Shown: positions 1-8,685 of the stretch, piece by piece
Layout of the letters: each line of letters starts with the position of its first letter
Numbering within the stretch: position 1 is the stretch's first letter
NCBI RefSeq assembly: GCF_023703775.1
Contig: NZ_CP098514.1
Span: forward strand, 620,001 to 684,000
Direction of reading: 5' to 3'
Origin: Haloplanus sp. GDY1
GTDB taxonomy: Archaea > Halobacteriota > Halobacteria > Halobacteriales > Haloferacaceae
DNA: 64,000 nt
Translations under genes and position numbers: made by a program
Notes under the pieces: generated by a model
The model's database searches: none
Told to the model about the DNA's origin: nothing
What the model saw: the letters and a program-made list of their open reading frames with translations, nothing else

Positions 1-946
1 AATATTTCAGATAATTCTCTTTCGTCGTCTCAATATCATCATGGCCAAGTAGATCGGCAAGCAGTGAAATGTCACCACCGTCGTTAATGAAGTGGACACC
101 GAACGACTTTCTCAAGGTATGTGCGCCGACTCTCTTGACCTTCTGACCACCCCTATTCTCATAGACGGTTTCCTGTAAACCAGCGTTCTCTGCGGCTGTA
201 GTAACCACGTCAGTAACAGTCTGTTCGTCCATTCTCACTTGCCTTCGAGTAGGGAACAAGTATTCAGACTCTTCGGCGTAGAACACTTCATTTCTATCAG
301 CTTCGAGCCACATGGATAGCAGAGAATCCAGTGTTCCATGATACCAAACTGTTCGGGATTCATCTGTCTTCTTTCCGTAGATAGCTATCTTGCGGCTATC
401 TCTGTCGATGTGAGATATTTTGATACGGACTAATTCACTGCGACGGATACCAGTTTGATAGAGCAACCGAACAATCAGTTCGTTTCTAACTGTCGGCGCA
501 GGGACGTGGTTTACCAGCCGTCTAACTTCATGAATCTCAAGGGGCTTCTCACCTCCCTCTACCTCTTTCTTAGAATCACTGAACATACCGTCAATTCGCT
601 CGGGGGTAGCGTGTTCAGTAGGATCGTCACCTACGTCCATCTGAGGGAAACCCCTACGTCCATTCTCACCGAATTTCTCAATCGTACTGTAGAGATCGGA
701 GATAGCAGCATGAGCAACACGGATAGACGATGGAGCATATCCCTGTTCATTCAGCATATGTTGGTAGAAGTCTTCCACGTGACCACTGTGACAGTCTTCT
801 ATCCCTACGTCAGTCTCTTCCTCAAGATACTGAACGAAACGACGGATATGCCTACGATACTCCCTTGCAGTATCCGTATTCCCAGCAGCCTTGTAGCTAT
901 GATGAGCATCAATAGCCTGTTCGACTACAGAAACCTGTTCAGTCAT
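1..946 (-). CDS. Tyrosine recombinase (integrase), C-terminus cut by window edge
   Basis: I translated the open frame directly; it starts with ATG at 946 and runs off the left edge after 315 codons. The N-terminal ~120 residues look like a SAM-like core-binding domain. The catalytic part shows the family tetrad: Arg168 in TGIRRSEL, H276-x-x-R279 in HTLRKSFG, His302 in LLGHDDIETT and a Tyr at 312 or 315 in ENYLKY. Only a few residues can be missing. It is a XerC/D-like site-specific recombinase, expected to integrate or excise the element it sits in. It follows the 948-1433 gene with one base between stop and start, so the two are probably co-transcribed. Codon use is much AT-richer than the core genes to the right, which supports acquisition by transfer. 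Confidence 0.92.
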   Translation of the reverse strand, partial: MTEQVSVVEQAIDAHHSYKAAGNTDTAREYRRHIRRFVQYLEEETDVGIEDCHSGHVEDFYQHMLNEQGYAPSSIRVAHAAISDLYSTIEKFGENGRRGFPQMDVGDDPTEHATPERIDGMFSDSKKEVEGGEKPLEIHEVRRLVNHVPAPTVRNELIVRLLYQTGIRRSELVRIKISHIDRDSRKIAIYGKKTDESRTVWYHGTLDSLLSMWLEADRNEVFYAEESEYLFPTRRQVRMDEQTVTDVVTTAAENAGLQETVYENRGGQKVKRVGAHTLRKSFGVHFINDGGDISLLADLLGHDDIETTKENYLKY

Positions 947-947
947 A

Positions 948-1433
948 CTATCCTTCCCTCCAATAACGCGGTTCGTCTTCGTCGGGGATCATATTCACCG
1001 CGTTAGATTGACTAATCTGTGCCAAGGCTATGGAAGCCTCTTGCTTACTCACATTCACCTGTTCAGCAATCTCTTGGGGTGTTACAGCCGTATGAAGTGA
1101 GGTAGGTAGCTCACTGTAGACGGACGTGACAGTAGCGTCTGAGACGGCTGTGTTAGCCATAACAGTAGACTCAACTGATTCCACTATCTCAGTCAAACCG
1201 TCTATCTTGCCGTCGAGACGTGTTAGTAACGACTCTATATCGCCTAGTGAATCTCTATTCCCCGACGTAGTTTCAGCCGAACCAGTTCCGTAGGCATCAC
1301 CCAACTCCCGTGAGACAGAAAGTCGAATCAGATGGGAAAGTGAGTCGTATTCATCTGAGTCGTCTACTGCTGATTCCCATTTCTGTTTCTGAGTCTCATC
1401 TACTCGAAAGGCGATTGTAGGACGTTCACCCAT
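948..1433 (-). CDS. Integrase-associated hypothetical protein with RHH-like N-terminus
   Basis: A 161-residue protein; a longer reading upstream is discarded because it leaves the AT-rich element and enters an unrelated gene. The N-terminus (MGERPTIAFRVDETQKQKWE) resembles haloarchaeal proteins with a ribbon-helix-helix-like start. The middle (about 75-100) is amphipathic and may be a coiled coil. The last ~50 residues (TPQEIAEQVNVSKQEASIALAQI) look like a helix-turn-helix, and the protein ends with YWREG. It could be an accessory factor or regulator for the integrase 1 base downstream. Function is inferred from shape and position only. Confidence 0.75.
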   Translation of the reverse strand: MGERPTIAFRVDETQKQKWESAVDDSDEYDSLSHLIRLSVSRELGDAYGTGSAETTSGNRDSLGDIESLLTRLDGKIDGLTEIVESVESTVMANTAVSDATVTSVYSELPTSLHTAVTPQEIAEQVNVSKQEASIALAQISQSNAVNMIPDEDEPRYWREG

Positions 1434-1495
1434 GCTACTGTCTATTATCTCCCTGTAGTTAGTTGTTTGCACTGTAGGTACAGACGAATACCCAA

Positions 1496-1862
1496 CACGG
1501 TCTTCGCGCTGTTCGCCCTCGTCGCCCTCGGAACCCCCCGAACCGGCGTGATGGTCGCGATGGAGCGGGCGGGGGTCACGGAGCCCCTGGGAGCCCTGGT
1601 CGCGACCGCGGGCCTCGCGGCGGCCATCGGCTTCGCGCTCGTCGTCTCCGTCGGCGACGCGTACCTTCGGACGGTCGGCCGCCTCGACTACACCCGCGTG
1701 TCGCTCGCGACGGGCGCCCTGCTGACCGGCGTCGCCTACCTGTTCGCCGGGATCCTCGGCCTCGCGGTGTTCGCGCTCGCGGCGCTCGTGGGCCTCCTCC
1801 CGGCGGTTCTCGGCGTCCGACGGGTTCACCTGATGGCGGTGCTGGCGCCCGCGGTCATGTGA
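1496..1862 (+). pseudogene. 3' fragment of a membrane protein gene (possibly TctA-like permease), interrupted by the element
   Basis: From about 1496 the frame NTVFALFALVALGTPRTG... runs about 120 codons to a TGA at 1860-1862 and encodes three or four hydrophobic segments in normal GC-rich haloarchaeal codons. It has no plausible start: upstream the frame goes straight into the AT-rich integrase element, where base composition changes abruptly near 1490. The best reading is the C-terminal end of a larger transporter cut by integration. The sequence recalls the C-terminus of haloarchaeal DUF112/TctA-type tricarboxylate permeases, but that identification is tentative. Confidence 0.6.
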
Positions 1863-1939
1863 CGGCGTCTCCCACCTCCCGGGAACCGGCCGGCTAGTTC
1901 TTACTGTTACAAATCCAATGCTATCCCGGGTGAAGACGC

Positions 1940-2284
1940 ATGTCCACGCAGTTACTGACGGCGGCGGATCGAAAGCGGCGGGCCGCCCTCGACGCGATTC
2001 CGCCGTTAGAGCGGACGGAAACCGACGGCCGACTCCGGATCGTGCGGGGGTTCCGTGGCCTCACGCCCTCGCAGGCCGTCGGCTATCTGGAGGGGCTCGG
2101 CGGCGAGCGGGTCGACGACCGGACGGTGGCGGGGCCGGGCTGGCGGGCCACGCTCGACACGCGGACGATTCCCGTCGGCGCCTACCGGCTGACCGAGACG
2201 CTGATCACCTGGACCGGCGACCCCGACGCCGTGGAGGCGGTGGTCCTGCGGTTCCGGATCAAGGCCTTCAGGGCGCCCGGATGA
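1940..2284 (+). CDS. Conserved haloarchaeal hypothetical protein
   Basis: A 114-residue soluble protein ([20 protein letters not shown]...) with high codon bias typical of core genes. It has an alternating beta/alpha pattern and no membrane segments. I do not recognise a characterised family. It precedes the zinc-ribbon/aEF-1beta pair in the same direction but is separated by about 95 bases with its own promoter-like sequence (a TTAAAA box near 2351 serves the next gene). The start was chosen because it opens directly after an AT-rich stretch and gives the haloarchaeal composition. Confidence 0.7.
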   Translation: MSTQLLTAADRKRRAALDAIPPLERTETDGRLRIVRGFRGLTPSQAVGYLEGLGGERVDDRTVAGPGWRATLDTRTIPVGAYRLTETLITWTGDPDAVEAVVLRFRIKAFRAPG

Positions 2285-2378
2285 GCGGGGTGGGGACGCC
2301 GCACCGCCCCGATCCGACCGCTCGGCGCTCGCAACCCGAAAGACAACGATTAAAACCCGCGAGCGGGTTCGTGACTGT

Positions 2379-2558
2379 ATGAGTCAGACCGAAGGGAAAC
2401 AGGAGCGCCAGTGTGTCTCCTGTGGTATCAACATCTCCGGGATGAGTGCCGCCTCGTTCAAGTGCCCGGACTGCGGACAGGGGATCTATCGCTGTGCGAA
2501 ATGCCGCAAGCAGAGCAACCTCTACGAGTGCCCGGACTGCGGGTTCAGGGGGCCGTAA
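2379..2558 (+). CDS. HVO_2753-family double zinc-finger small protein
   Basis: A 59-residue protein, the same length as Haloferax HVO_2753. It carries four CPxCG-type half knuckles: CVSCG, CPDCG, CAKC and CPDCG, enough for two zinc sites. Published work on the Haloferax protein describes two zinc sites and a role in swarming and biofilm; that is family knowledge. A TTAAAA box at about 2351-2356 lies 27 bases before the ATG, as for a leaderless transcript. The stop is two bases before the aEF-1beta start, so the genes form an operon and the protein may act near translation. Confidence 0.93.
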   Translation: MSQTEGKQERQCVSCGINISGMSAASFKCPDCGQGIYRCAKCRKQSNLYECPDCGFRGP

Positions 2559-2560
2559 CG

Positions 2561-2827
2561 ATGGGGAAGGTCGCCGCCAAGATGAAGGTCATGCCCGAGA
2601 GCCCCGAGATCGACCTCGACGACCTGCAGGAGCGACTCGAGGCGTCGCTTCCGGAGGGGGCGAAGATCAACGGGTTCGAGCGCGACGAAGTCGCGTTCGG
2701 GCTGGTCGCGCTGCTGCCGACCGTGATCGTCCCCGACGACGCGGGCGGTACCGAGGCCGTCGAGGAGGCCTTCTCCGGCGTCGACGACGTGGAGAGCGTC
2801 GCCGTCGAGAACGTCGGCCGAATCTAA
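2561..2827 (+). CDS. ef1b: Translation elongation factor aEF-1 beta
   Basis: An 88-residue protein starting [20 protein letters not shown], the standard length and start of archaeal EF-1 beta. It is the guanine-nucleotide exchange factor that recharges aEF-1 alpha with GTP. The conserved C-terminal motif [12 protein letters not shown] and the central [11 protein letters not shown] strand are visible. It lies two bases after the zinc-finger gene and about 45 bases before L21e, in a ribosome-related cluster. Confidence 0.95.
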   Translation: MGKVAAKMKVMPESPEIDLDDLQERLEASLPEGAKINGFERDEVAFGLVALLPTVIVPDDAGGTEAVEEAFSGVDDVESVAVENVGRI

Positions 2828-2873
2828 CAACGCACCATTTATAATCGCCACCGCAGTATTCACGTCCACGACG

Positions 2874-3164
2874 ATGCCGAATTCAAACGGTCCGCTGAAC
2901 GGGACGCGCGGAAAGCTCTCGAACGATCCGCGGGACCGCGGTACGTCCCCACCTCAGCGCGCGATTCAGGAGTACGACGTCGGTCAGAAGGTCCACCTCA
3001 AACTCGACCCCAGCGTCTCCGAGGGTCGGTTCCACCCGCGATTCAACGGTCACACCGGAACCGTCGTCGGGACGCAGGGCCGCGCGTTCAAGATCGAGAT
3101 CAACGACGGCGGCAAGGACAAGACGGTCATCGCACGCCCGGCCCACCTCAAGGCCCAAGAGTAG
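2874..3164 (+). CDS. rpl21e: 50S ribosomal protein L21e
   Basis: A 96-residue basic/acidic mixed protein with the L21e signature: an N-terminal [12 protein letters not shown] tail, the SH3-like core ([29 protein letters not shown]) and a C-terminal RPAHLKAQE. It is a component of the large ribosomal subunit. A TTTATAA box at 2838-2844 gives a start with a very short leader. The Rpo4/F gene follows eight bases later. Confidence 0.97.
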   Translation: MPNSNGPLNGTRGKLSNDPRDRGTSPPQRAIQEYDVGQKVHLKLDPSVSEGRFHPRFNGHTGTVVGTQGRAFKIEINDGGKDKTVIARPAHLKAQE

Positions 3165-3171
3165 TCGCCCG

Positions 3172-3528
3172 ATGACCATCTTCAAAGAAAAAATCGACGA
3201 GGAGTACGTCACCATCTCGGAGGTCAAGGAACTCCTCGCCGAAGTCGAGGCGGAGCGTGCCGCCGACGTGGACCGCGAGATGCGCTACGAACTCGCGCGC
3301 GCCATCGAACACGCCAACACCTTCGCCGTCCTCGACGCCGAGGAGTCGCGTGACCTCGTCGAGGAACTTCTCGAACTCGACCAGGTCGACGAGGTGGCCG
3401 CGTTCAAGATCGCCGATCTGCTCCCGATGGACCGCGACGAACTCCGGTCGGTGTTCGCCCACGGCCGCTACTCGCTCGACGGCGACGAACTCGACGAGAT
3501 CCTGAACGTCGTCGCGAAGTACGCCTGA
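3172..3528 (+). CDS. rpo4: DNA-directed RNA polymerase subunit Rpo4 (RpoF)
   Basis: A 118-residue protein with the Rpb4 fold pattern: a short N-terminal tip (MTIFKEKIDEEYVTISEVKELL) that packs on Rpo7 and a helical HRDC-like bundle ending DELDEILNVVAKYA. Rpo4 with Rpo7 forms the stalk of archaeal RNA polymerase. It is joined to L21e, as in many archaea. In many archaeal genomes a DUF655 RNA-binding gene follows; here the next gene is on the other strand and belongs to a two-component pair. Confidence 0.96.
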   Translation: MTIFKEKIDEEYVTISEVKELLAEVEAERAADVDREMRYELARAIEHANTFAVLDAEESRDLVEELLELDQVDEVAAFKIADLLPMDRDELRSVFAHGRYSLDGDELDEILNVVAKYA

Positions 3529-3552
3529 GCTACCCGCGCGCTCGGCGACCGT

Positions 3553-4140
3553 TTATCCGTCCGTCCCGTCCTCGTTCGGCTCCGAGAGTCCCGAAATCGC
3601 CTGCTCGAAGGTGTCCCTATCCATCCCGGAGACCGTCTCGGACGCCCGCGCGTCGAGTTCCGACGCCCGCTCGGTCAACTCCCGGTACTCCTCGCTCTCG
3701 GCGAGTTCGCTCCGGGTCTTCTCCGCCTCCAGCGCCCCCAGTTTCTCCGCGATGGCGAAGCGCTCGCGAACTTGGTCGTCGTACTCGGAGAGCGTGAGCA
3801 GTTCGTCCACCGTCTCGCGGAGTTCCTCGTCGCCCACCGGCTTGGTCAGGTAGGCGTCGAAGCCCATCTCCGCGATGTCGAAGTCCGGGTCGACGGCGGT
3901 GACCATCGCCACCCTGACGTCGATATCCCGATCCCTGATCTCGGCGAGGACCTCCCGACCGGAGAGGCCGGGCATCCGCCGGTCGAGAAGCACCACGTCC
4001 GCGTCGCTCGCCTTCCCGAGTGCCTCCTCGCCGCTGTACGCTTTCAGTACGCGATAGTCCTCGGAGAACGCTAGGGCGTAGACGTCGACGACGTCTTTCT
4101 CGTCGTCGACGAGAAGAACCGTCGGCTGCGCTGATGGCAT
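3553..4140 (-). CDS. HalX-type response regulator
   Basis: A 195-residue protein. Residues 5-125 form a receiver domain: acidic pocket VDDEKD, phospho-acceptor Asp in DVVLLDRRMPG, Thr in MVTAVD and Lys in YLTKPVG. Residues 130-185 match the HalX domain, a haloarchaeal coiled-coil-rich output (RSELAESEEYRELTERASELD). No DNA-binding domain is obvious, so output is likely protein-protein. ATG at 4138-4140 is chosen because the upstream in-frame extension is only antisense to other genes. It lies 50 bases beyond the stop of the large histidine kinase and is its likely partner. Confidence 0.93.
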   Translation of the reverse strand: MPSAQPTVLLVDDEKDVVDVYALAFSEDYRVLKAYSGEEALGKASDADVVLLDRRMPGLSGREVLAEIRDRDIDVRVAMVTAVDPDFDIAEMGFDAYLTKPVGDEELRETVDELLTLSEYDDQVRERFAIAEKLGALEAEKTRSELAESEEYRELTERASELDARASETVSGMDRDTFEQAISGLSEPNEDGTDG

Positions 4141-4190
4141 GGTGTGAATAAGTGGAGCGTGACAGGTTAAACGGTGGGGTCGCCGCCGAC

Positions 4191-7100
4191 TCACTCGGCC
4201 GGTGTGTCCTCGGCGATGAGCCGTTCGGCTCCCGCCGAGGCGGGCCTGAGTCGAAGCTGTACGGTCGTCCCTCCGTCCCCGTCCTCGTGGCTCCGGAGTC
4301 GGCGCACCGCCCCCCCGTAGGAGTCGATCACCCAGCGGACGAGCCACAGGCCGAGGCCGCTGCTGTGTGTGAGCTGCGTGATCTCCTTCTCGCCCGTGAC
4401 GACCGCCCACTCGTCGTCCGGGATCCCGTCGCCGTCGTCGTGGAACCGGATCTCGTGCCAGTCCGCGCCGGCCGTCGCCTCGATCCGGAGGGACGGAGAC
4501 GGATCGTCGTTGTGCGCGAGGGCGTTCTCGATCAGCTCCTCGAACACGCGGGAGAGGTCCTCGTCGGCGGTCACCGGGAGTTCGGACGGCACGTCGAGCG
4601 TGATGTCGGCATCGGGGTGGGAGTCACGGAACGGCTCGACCGACTGTTCGAGATGGGAGACGGCGTCGACGCTCGTCGACGTGTCCCGCCGTCCGATGAT
4701 CCGTTCGAGCTCCTTGGCCTTCTCGCTGAGTCCGGCGAGGTCGCTCGCGTTGTCCCGCAGGGTTTCGGCCTGCTCCCTGAACTCCGGGTCGACGTTCGAC
4801 GCGAGCCACTCGGCCGAGAGCATGATGACGTTCAGGTCGTTCCGGAGGTTGTGACGCAGCACGCGGTTGAGGACCTGCAGATACCGCTCCCGTTTCTTCT
4901 GGTCCGTGATGTCGGTGTAGATGGCGAACCCGTACTCGTGGCCGTCCCGACGGTACGGAATCCACCGGATCAGGAAGTCGCGGTGGCCGTCGGCCGTCTC
5001 GCGTCGCGCCTCGGCGCTCTCGCGCTCCCCGTCGATGAGGCTGGCGTCGAGTGCCGTCGTCGGCGATCCGTCGTTCGGGACGATCAGGTCGTCGAGGGAT
5101 CGTCCCTGGAGTCCCCCGTCCTCGAACCCGAACACCGAGGTGAAGGCGGGGTTGGCGCGTCTGAGAATCGGCTCGTCGCCACGCATCTCGACTTCGGCGA
5201 CCGGATCGGGGAGGTTCTCGAACAGGTGCCGGAACCGGTCGCGCTCCGCTTCGAGTCGTTCGCGGGTCTCCGTGAGTTCGCGAATGTCGGTGACCGTCCC
5301 GACGATCCCCGCCTCGGGCACGTCCGGTGGGAACGTCGACAGCGCGAGTTCGACCGGCCGCTTGGCTCCGTCCCCGGTCAGGACGGACGTCTCGAAGGTG
5401 ACCGACCCGTCCGCACCCGCGTCGTCGAGTTCGTCGCGACGGGCGGCGTACTCCCGCCGGGCCGACGGCGCGACGAACTCGACGAGACGCCGGTCCTCGA
5501 GCGCCGACCGGTCGTAACCGACGAAGTCGGCGAACGGCTCCGTGACGAACGTGAAGTCGCCGTCGTCGTCGAGCAGGAACACCATCTCCTCGACCTGTTC
5601 GATGACGCGCCGGAATCGCCGAAGCTCCGTCTCCCGGTCGATGCGGTCGAGCGACACCCGCGCCGTCGTCGCCAGCAGTTCCGCGAGCGCGACGTCCTCG
5701 TCGTCGAAGTCGTCGGGCTCCTCCGATCCGATGCCAAGCGTCCCGTGATCGCCGAGAGGCAACACGATGGCGGACCTGAACGGGCCGTAGTCGTGACTGG
5801 TCTCCGCGGTCAGGTCGTCGACGACGAGCGGTTCGCCCGACTGGAACACGCGGCCGGCGATCCCCTCGTCGTCGTCGTAGTTCGGGGGCTGGGGGAGTCG
5901 CTTGGCGCCCGTCCGCGACAGCACCGTCGGCGGCAGGGTGTTGGTCTCCGCGTCGTGGAGGCGGACGATGTTCGAGTCGTAGCCCAGAATCTCCGACGTC
6001 GCCTCGACGACGAGTCCGGCGAGTTCCCCCGCGTCCCTCGCCTGCATGAACTCCTGTGTCGTCTCCAGCAGGTCGTCGAGGACCCGCTCGCGGCGCTTGC
6101 GCTCGGTCACGTCCTGGAAGTGAACCGAGATGCCGTCCTCGTCGGGGTAGGCGTTCACGTCGAACCAGCACTCCATCGGCTCGAAGTACGCCTCGAAGGA
6201 CACCGGTTCCTGGGTCTCCATGGCCTCGTGGTACCGCTCGTAAAACGCCGTGTCGACCGCCTCGGGAATCTCGTCCCAGAGGTGTCGACCGAGCAACCCG
6301 CCGATCCCGTAGTTCACGCCCATCGCCTCCCGCAGTATCGCCGCGCCCTCCTCGTTGGCGTACGTGACCCGCCACTCGTCGTCGAGGGCGAAGAAGCCGT
6401 CGTCGACCCGTTCGAGGATCCGCTCGAGTCTGTCGCGGGTCTCCGCTATCTCGCGGCGGTACTCGTCGCGTTCGAGTTCGTGGCGCAACCACCGCCTGAT
6501 CGTGTCGACGACCGTCCGTTCGGTCGGCGAGAACGGCTCCTCGCGCCCCTCCTCGTCGGCGAAACAGAGGGTGCCGTAGAGGTCGCCGCCGACACGGATC
6601 GTCCCGCCGAGATAGCAGCCGAACCCGTACGTCTCGTAGGCCGGGTCCGTGGCCATCCCCTCGTCGGCGGCGTTCCGGATCACGAGCGACTCCCCCTCCT
6701 CGTCGAGCGTGTGCCGACAGTACGTCTCGTCGAGGGATCGCTCGGCGCCCGGTTCGAGCAGCGGGTGATCGCCGTGGCTTCGGACGACCTCGAACCGCCC
6801 TGCCTCCTCGTCGATCCGGGAGAGGAAGGCGACGTCCGTGTCCAGATACGCACAGCCGAACGCCAGCAGGTCGTCGATCTGATCGTCGAAGGACCGCTCC
6901 GGGGCGGCGGTGATCCCGTGGAGGCGCTCCAGCACGCGCCGACTCTCGCGCAGGGCGCGCTCACGGCGTTTCCGCTCGGTGATGTCGTACCCGACGGCGA
7001 CGACGCTCGCGACGCGCGCATCGTCCCCGTCGCCGGCGGTGATGGGCTGCAACGAGAGGTCGATCACCCGCTCCCCGTCGTCGCCGTCGACCGTGACCTC

Positions 7101-8096
7101 GATCCGCGGCGTGGCGTCCCGCGTCGCCTCCTCGACCGCCGCTTCGAGTCGTCTCGGGGCGTCGCCGTCGGGGTCCCACCACGGCGCCTCCCAGAGCCGA
7201 CGTCCCTCGATCTCCTCGGCCGCCGCGTCGACCAGATCGAGGGCCGGCCGGTTCGCGCGCCGAATCCGCCCCTCCGCGTCGAGGACCGCCGTGAACGACG
7301 AGGGGTGATCGAACACCGCCTCGAACTGGCGCCGTCGGTGCGCCCCCTCCGTAGGGCTCCCGGTAGGCCGCACGAACGAGAGGACGCGATCCCGTCCGGC
7401 GATGGTCGCGGGTTCGAGGGTCGCCTCCACCCACGTCCGTTCGCCGTCGGCCGTCCGAACGGGCCACTCGAACGACGCCTGGCCGCCGGTCGCGGCCGCG
7501 CGAATCCGCTCGCGGACCCGCTCCTCGGTGTCCGGCGGTTCGCCCGAGGCGAGCGCCCCCAGGTCCAGTGACTCGCCGTCGGGGTCGCGCCCCAGCAGTT
7601 CGTAGAGCCGTCGGTTGGCGTCGATCACGGCGCCCGTCTCCGGATCGTGAACGGCGATGCCGTCGGTGGCCGCCTGGAATATCCGTTCGAACCGGCTGCG
7701 GTCGCGGTTCCCGGCGACGGTCGTCTCGATCCGGTTTCTGACCACCTCCCGGTCGATCTCCCCGTCGATCAGTCGCACCACGTCGGTCGCTCCGGCGTCG
7801 AGCCCGGCCGCGGCTCCCTCGGCCTCCGTCGCCAGCAACACCGGGAGGTCCGGACAGCTCGAACGGATCGCCGCCAGGGCCTCGACGCCGTCGACTCTCG
7901 GCGGGTCGTGGACACAGACCGCACAGTCGACACACGCGTCGCGCAGCACGGCCCGCGCCGCCTCGGCGTCGTGGGCCACGCTGACGGCGAACTCCGTCCC
8001 GCCGCCCGCCAACTGTTTCCGGACGTCGGGACCGTCTCCCCCGGTCGGTTCCACGAACAGTACGTCGATATCGGCATCGACCGGGCGGCACGTCAT
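4191..8096 (-). CDS. Multi-sensor PAS/GAF histidine kinase (1301 aa)
   Basis: Domain order, approximate residues: degenerate receiver 1-125 (acidic residue in CVHDPPRVDG, weak pocket), PAS 135-255, PAS 260-385, GAF 390-560, PAS 565-700, GAF 700-860, PAS 865-985, PAS 990-1080, then the kinase core. The H-box is RVLRHNLRND with His1082, the N-box ELIENALAHN has Asn near 1191, and DDGDGIPDDEW and GLGLWLV form the ATP lid. It has no membrane segment, so it should sense soluble or internal cues such as redox, light or small molecules. ATG at 8094-8096 is chosen: the longer frame to 8477 is proline/arginine-rich noise and an AT-richer stretch lies just upstream. Its partner is probably the HalX regulator downstream. 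Confidence 0.92.
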   Translation of the reverse strand: MTCRPVDADIDVLFVEPTGGDGPDVRKQLAGGGTEFAVSVAHDAEAARAVLRDACVDCAVCVHDPPRVDGVEALAAIRSSCPDLPVLLATEAEGAAAGLDAGATDVVRLIDGEIDREVVRNRIETTVAGNRDRSRFERIFQAATDGIAVHDPETGAVIDANRRLYELLGRDPDGESLDLGALASGEPPDTEERVRERIRAAATGGQASFEWPVRTADGERTWVEATLEPATIAGRDRVLSFVRPTGSPTEGAHRRRQFEAVFDHPSSFTAVLDAEGRIRRANRPALDLVDAAAEEIEGRRLWEAPWWDPDGDAPRRLEAAVEEATRDATPRIEVTVDGDDGERVIDLSLQPITAGDGDDARVASVVAVGYDITERKRRERALRESRRVLERLHGITAAPERSFDDQIDDLLAFGCAYLDTDVAFLSRIDEEAGRFEVVRSHGDHPLLEPGAERSLDETYCRHTLDEEGESLVIRNAADEGMATDPAYETYGFGCYLGGTIRVGGDLYGTLCFADEEGREEPFSPTERTVVDTIRRWLRHELERDEYRREIAETRDRLERILERVDDGFFALDDEWRVTYANEEGAAILREAMGVNYGIGGLLGRHLWDEIPEAVDTAFYERYHEAMETQEPVSFEAYFEPMECWFDVNAYPDEDGISVHFQDVTERKRRERVLDDLLETTQEFMQARDAGELAGLVVEATSEILGYDSNIVRLHDAETNTLPPTVLSRTGAKRLPQPPNYDDDEGIAGRVFQSGEPLVVDDLTAETSHDYGPFRSAIVLPLGDHGTLGIGSEEPDDFDDEDVALAELLATTARVSLDRIDRETELRRFRRVIEQVEEMVFLLDDDGDFTFVTEPFADFVGYDRSALEDRRLVEFVAPSARREYAARRDELDDAGADGSVTFETSVLTGDGAKRPVELALSTFPPDVPEAGIVGTVTDIRELTETRERLEAERDRFRHLFENLPDPVAEVEMRGDEPILRRANPAFTSVFGFEDGGLQGRSLDDLIVPNDGSPTTALDASLIDGERESAEARRETADGHRDFLIRWIPYRRDGHEYGFAIYTDITDQKKRERYLQVLNRVLRHNLRNDLNVIMLSAEWLASNVDPEFREQAETLRDNASDLAGLSEKAKELERIIGRRDTSTSVDAVSHLEQSVEPFRDSHPDADITLDVPSELPVTADEDLSRVFEELIENALAHNDDPSPSLRIEATAGADWHEIRFHDDGDGIPDDEWAVVTGEKEITQLTHSSGLGLWLVRWVIDSYGGAVRRLRSHEDGDGGTTVQLRLRPASAGAERLIAEDTPAE

Positions 8097-8230
8097 TCGA
8101 TACTCGGTAGTGGGGAGGGAACCGTAAATGTAGCGCACGCGGTCCCCCGTGGCCGCGGTGACGATGCGCACGGGGACGGGTCGGGGAGCGATCCGCCACG
8201 GCGTCGTCGCGGTCGGTCGACGGGCGGGGG

Positions 8231-8473
8231 TCACTTCACGGCGGCGGACCGTCGATCCGGGAGGTCGGACGCCCCGACCCGTACACCGGCGACCGCACCT
8301 GCAATCGCGCCGCTCGTCTCGGTGTCTCCCCCGCGGTTCACGGCAGTCACCATCGCTTCCTCGTCGTTCCCCGCGAGCGGTCCATCGCGAGGCGCCGTCC
8401 GCAGCGAATGCACGCGTATTCCGACGGCTCCAGCCTGTCGGGTGGATCGAAGGAGCGGGCGGTCGGAGCGCCG
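8231..8473 (-). pseudogene. C-terminal remnant of an ADP-ribosylglycohydrolase (DraG family)
   Basis: The frame contains EEAMVTAVNRGGDTETSGAI followed by AGAVAGVRVGASDLPDR. This is the conserved C-terminal metal-binding motif of DraG-type ADP-ribosylglycohydrolases (usually GGDTDTxGAIAGAxAGA). One metal ligand has changed (DTE instead of DTD). The N-terminal ~200 residues are missing: the frame meets a stop at 8474-8476 and has no proper start. It lies in the roughly 590-base gap between the histidine kinase and the helicase; I see nothing else convincing in that gap except the helicase promoter. Confidence 0.6.
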
Positions 8474-8655
8474 TCACGAGTTCGTCGGGCGCGTCCGCAC
8501 CGACGTCGCCAGTCCGACCTCCTCGTCGAGCACACGGACCGTCACGTCGGCACGGATCGGTCTTTTCACCCGTTCGATACGATTCGTCCGGACACTCCCG
8601 ATAACCGCCCGACGGGATCCGGTGATACCCCCGCTCATCGTCCTCTTGGCAAATG

Positions 8656-8661
8656 TATAAA
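8656..8661 (+). promoter_or_regulatory. TATA box of the UPF1-like helicase gene
   Basis: TATAAA stands 28 bases before the ATG at 8686, the normal spacing for a leaderless haloarchaeal transcript. This decides the start: an earlier ATG at 8653 overlaps the TATA box and is unlikely to be translated. Confidence 0.65.
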
Positions 8662-8685
8662 CGTTCGACTCGGATTCACAGTACC

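Noticed and set aside
4152-7571. 1139-codon open frame on the plus strand opposite the histidine kinase
   Set aside because: It is an antisense shadow of the GC-rich kinase gene: composition is Arg/Val/Glu-rich without domains, while the minus strand shows PAS, GAF and kinase motifs.
8149-8604. 151-codon plus-strand frame in the gap before the helicase
   Set aside because: Arginine-rich shadow of the DraG-family remnant on the other strand, without any family pattern.
8653-8655. Earlier ATG as the helicase start
   Set aside because: It overlaps the TATA box that sits at the correct distance from the ATG at 8686; the first 11 residues are not conserved-looking.
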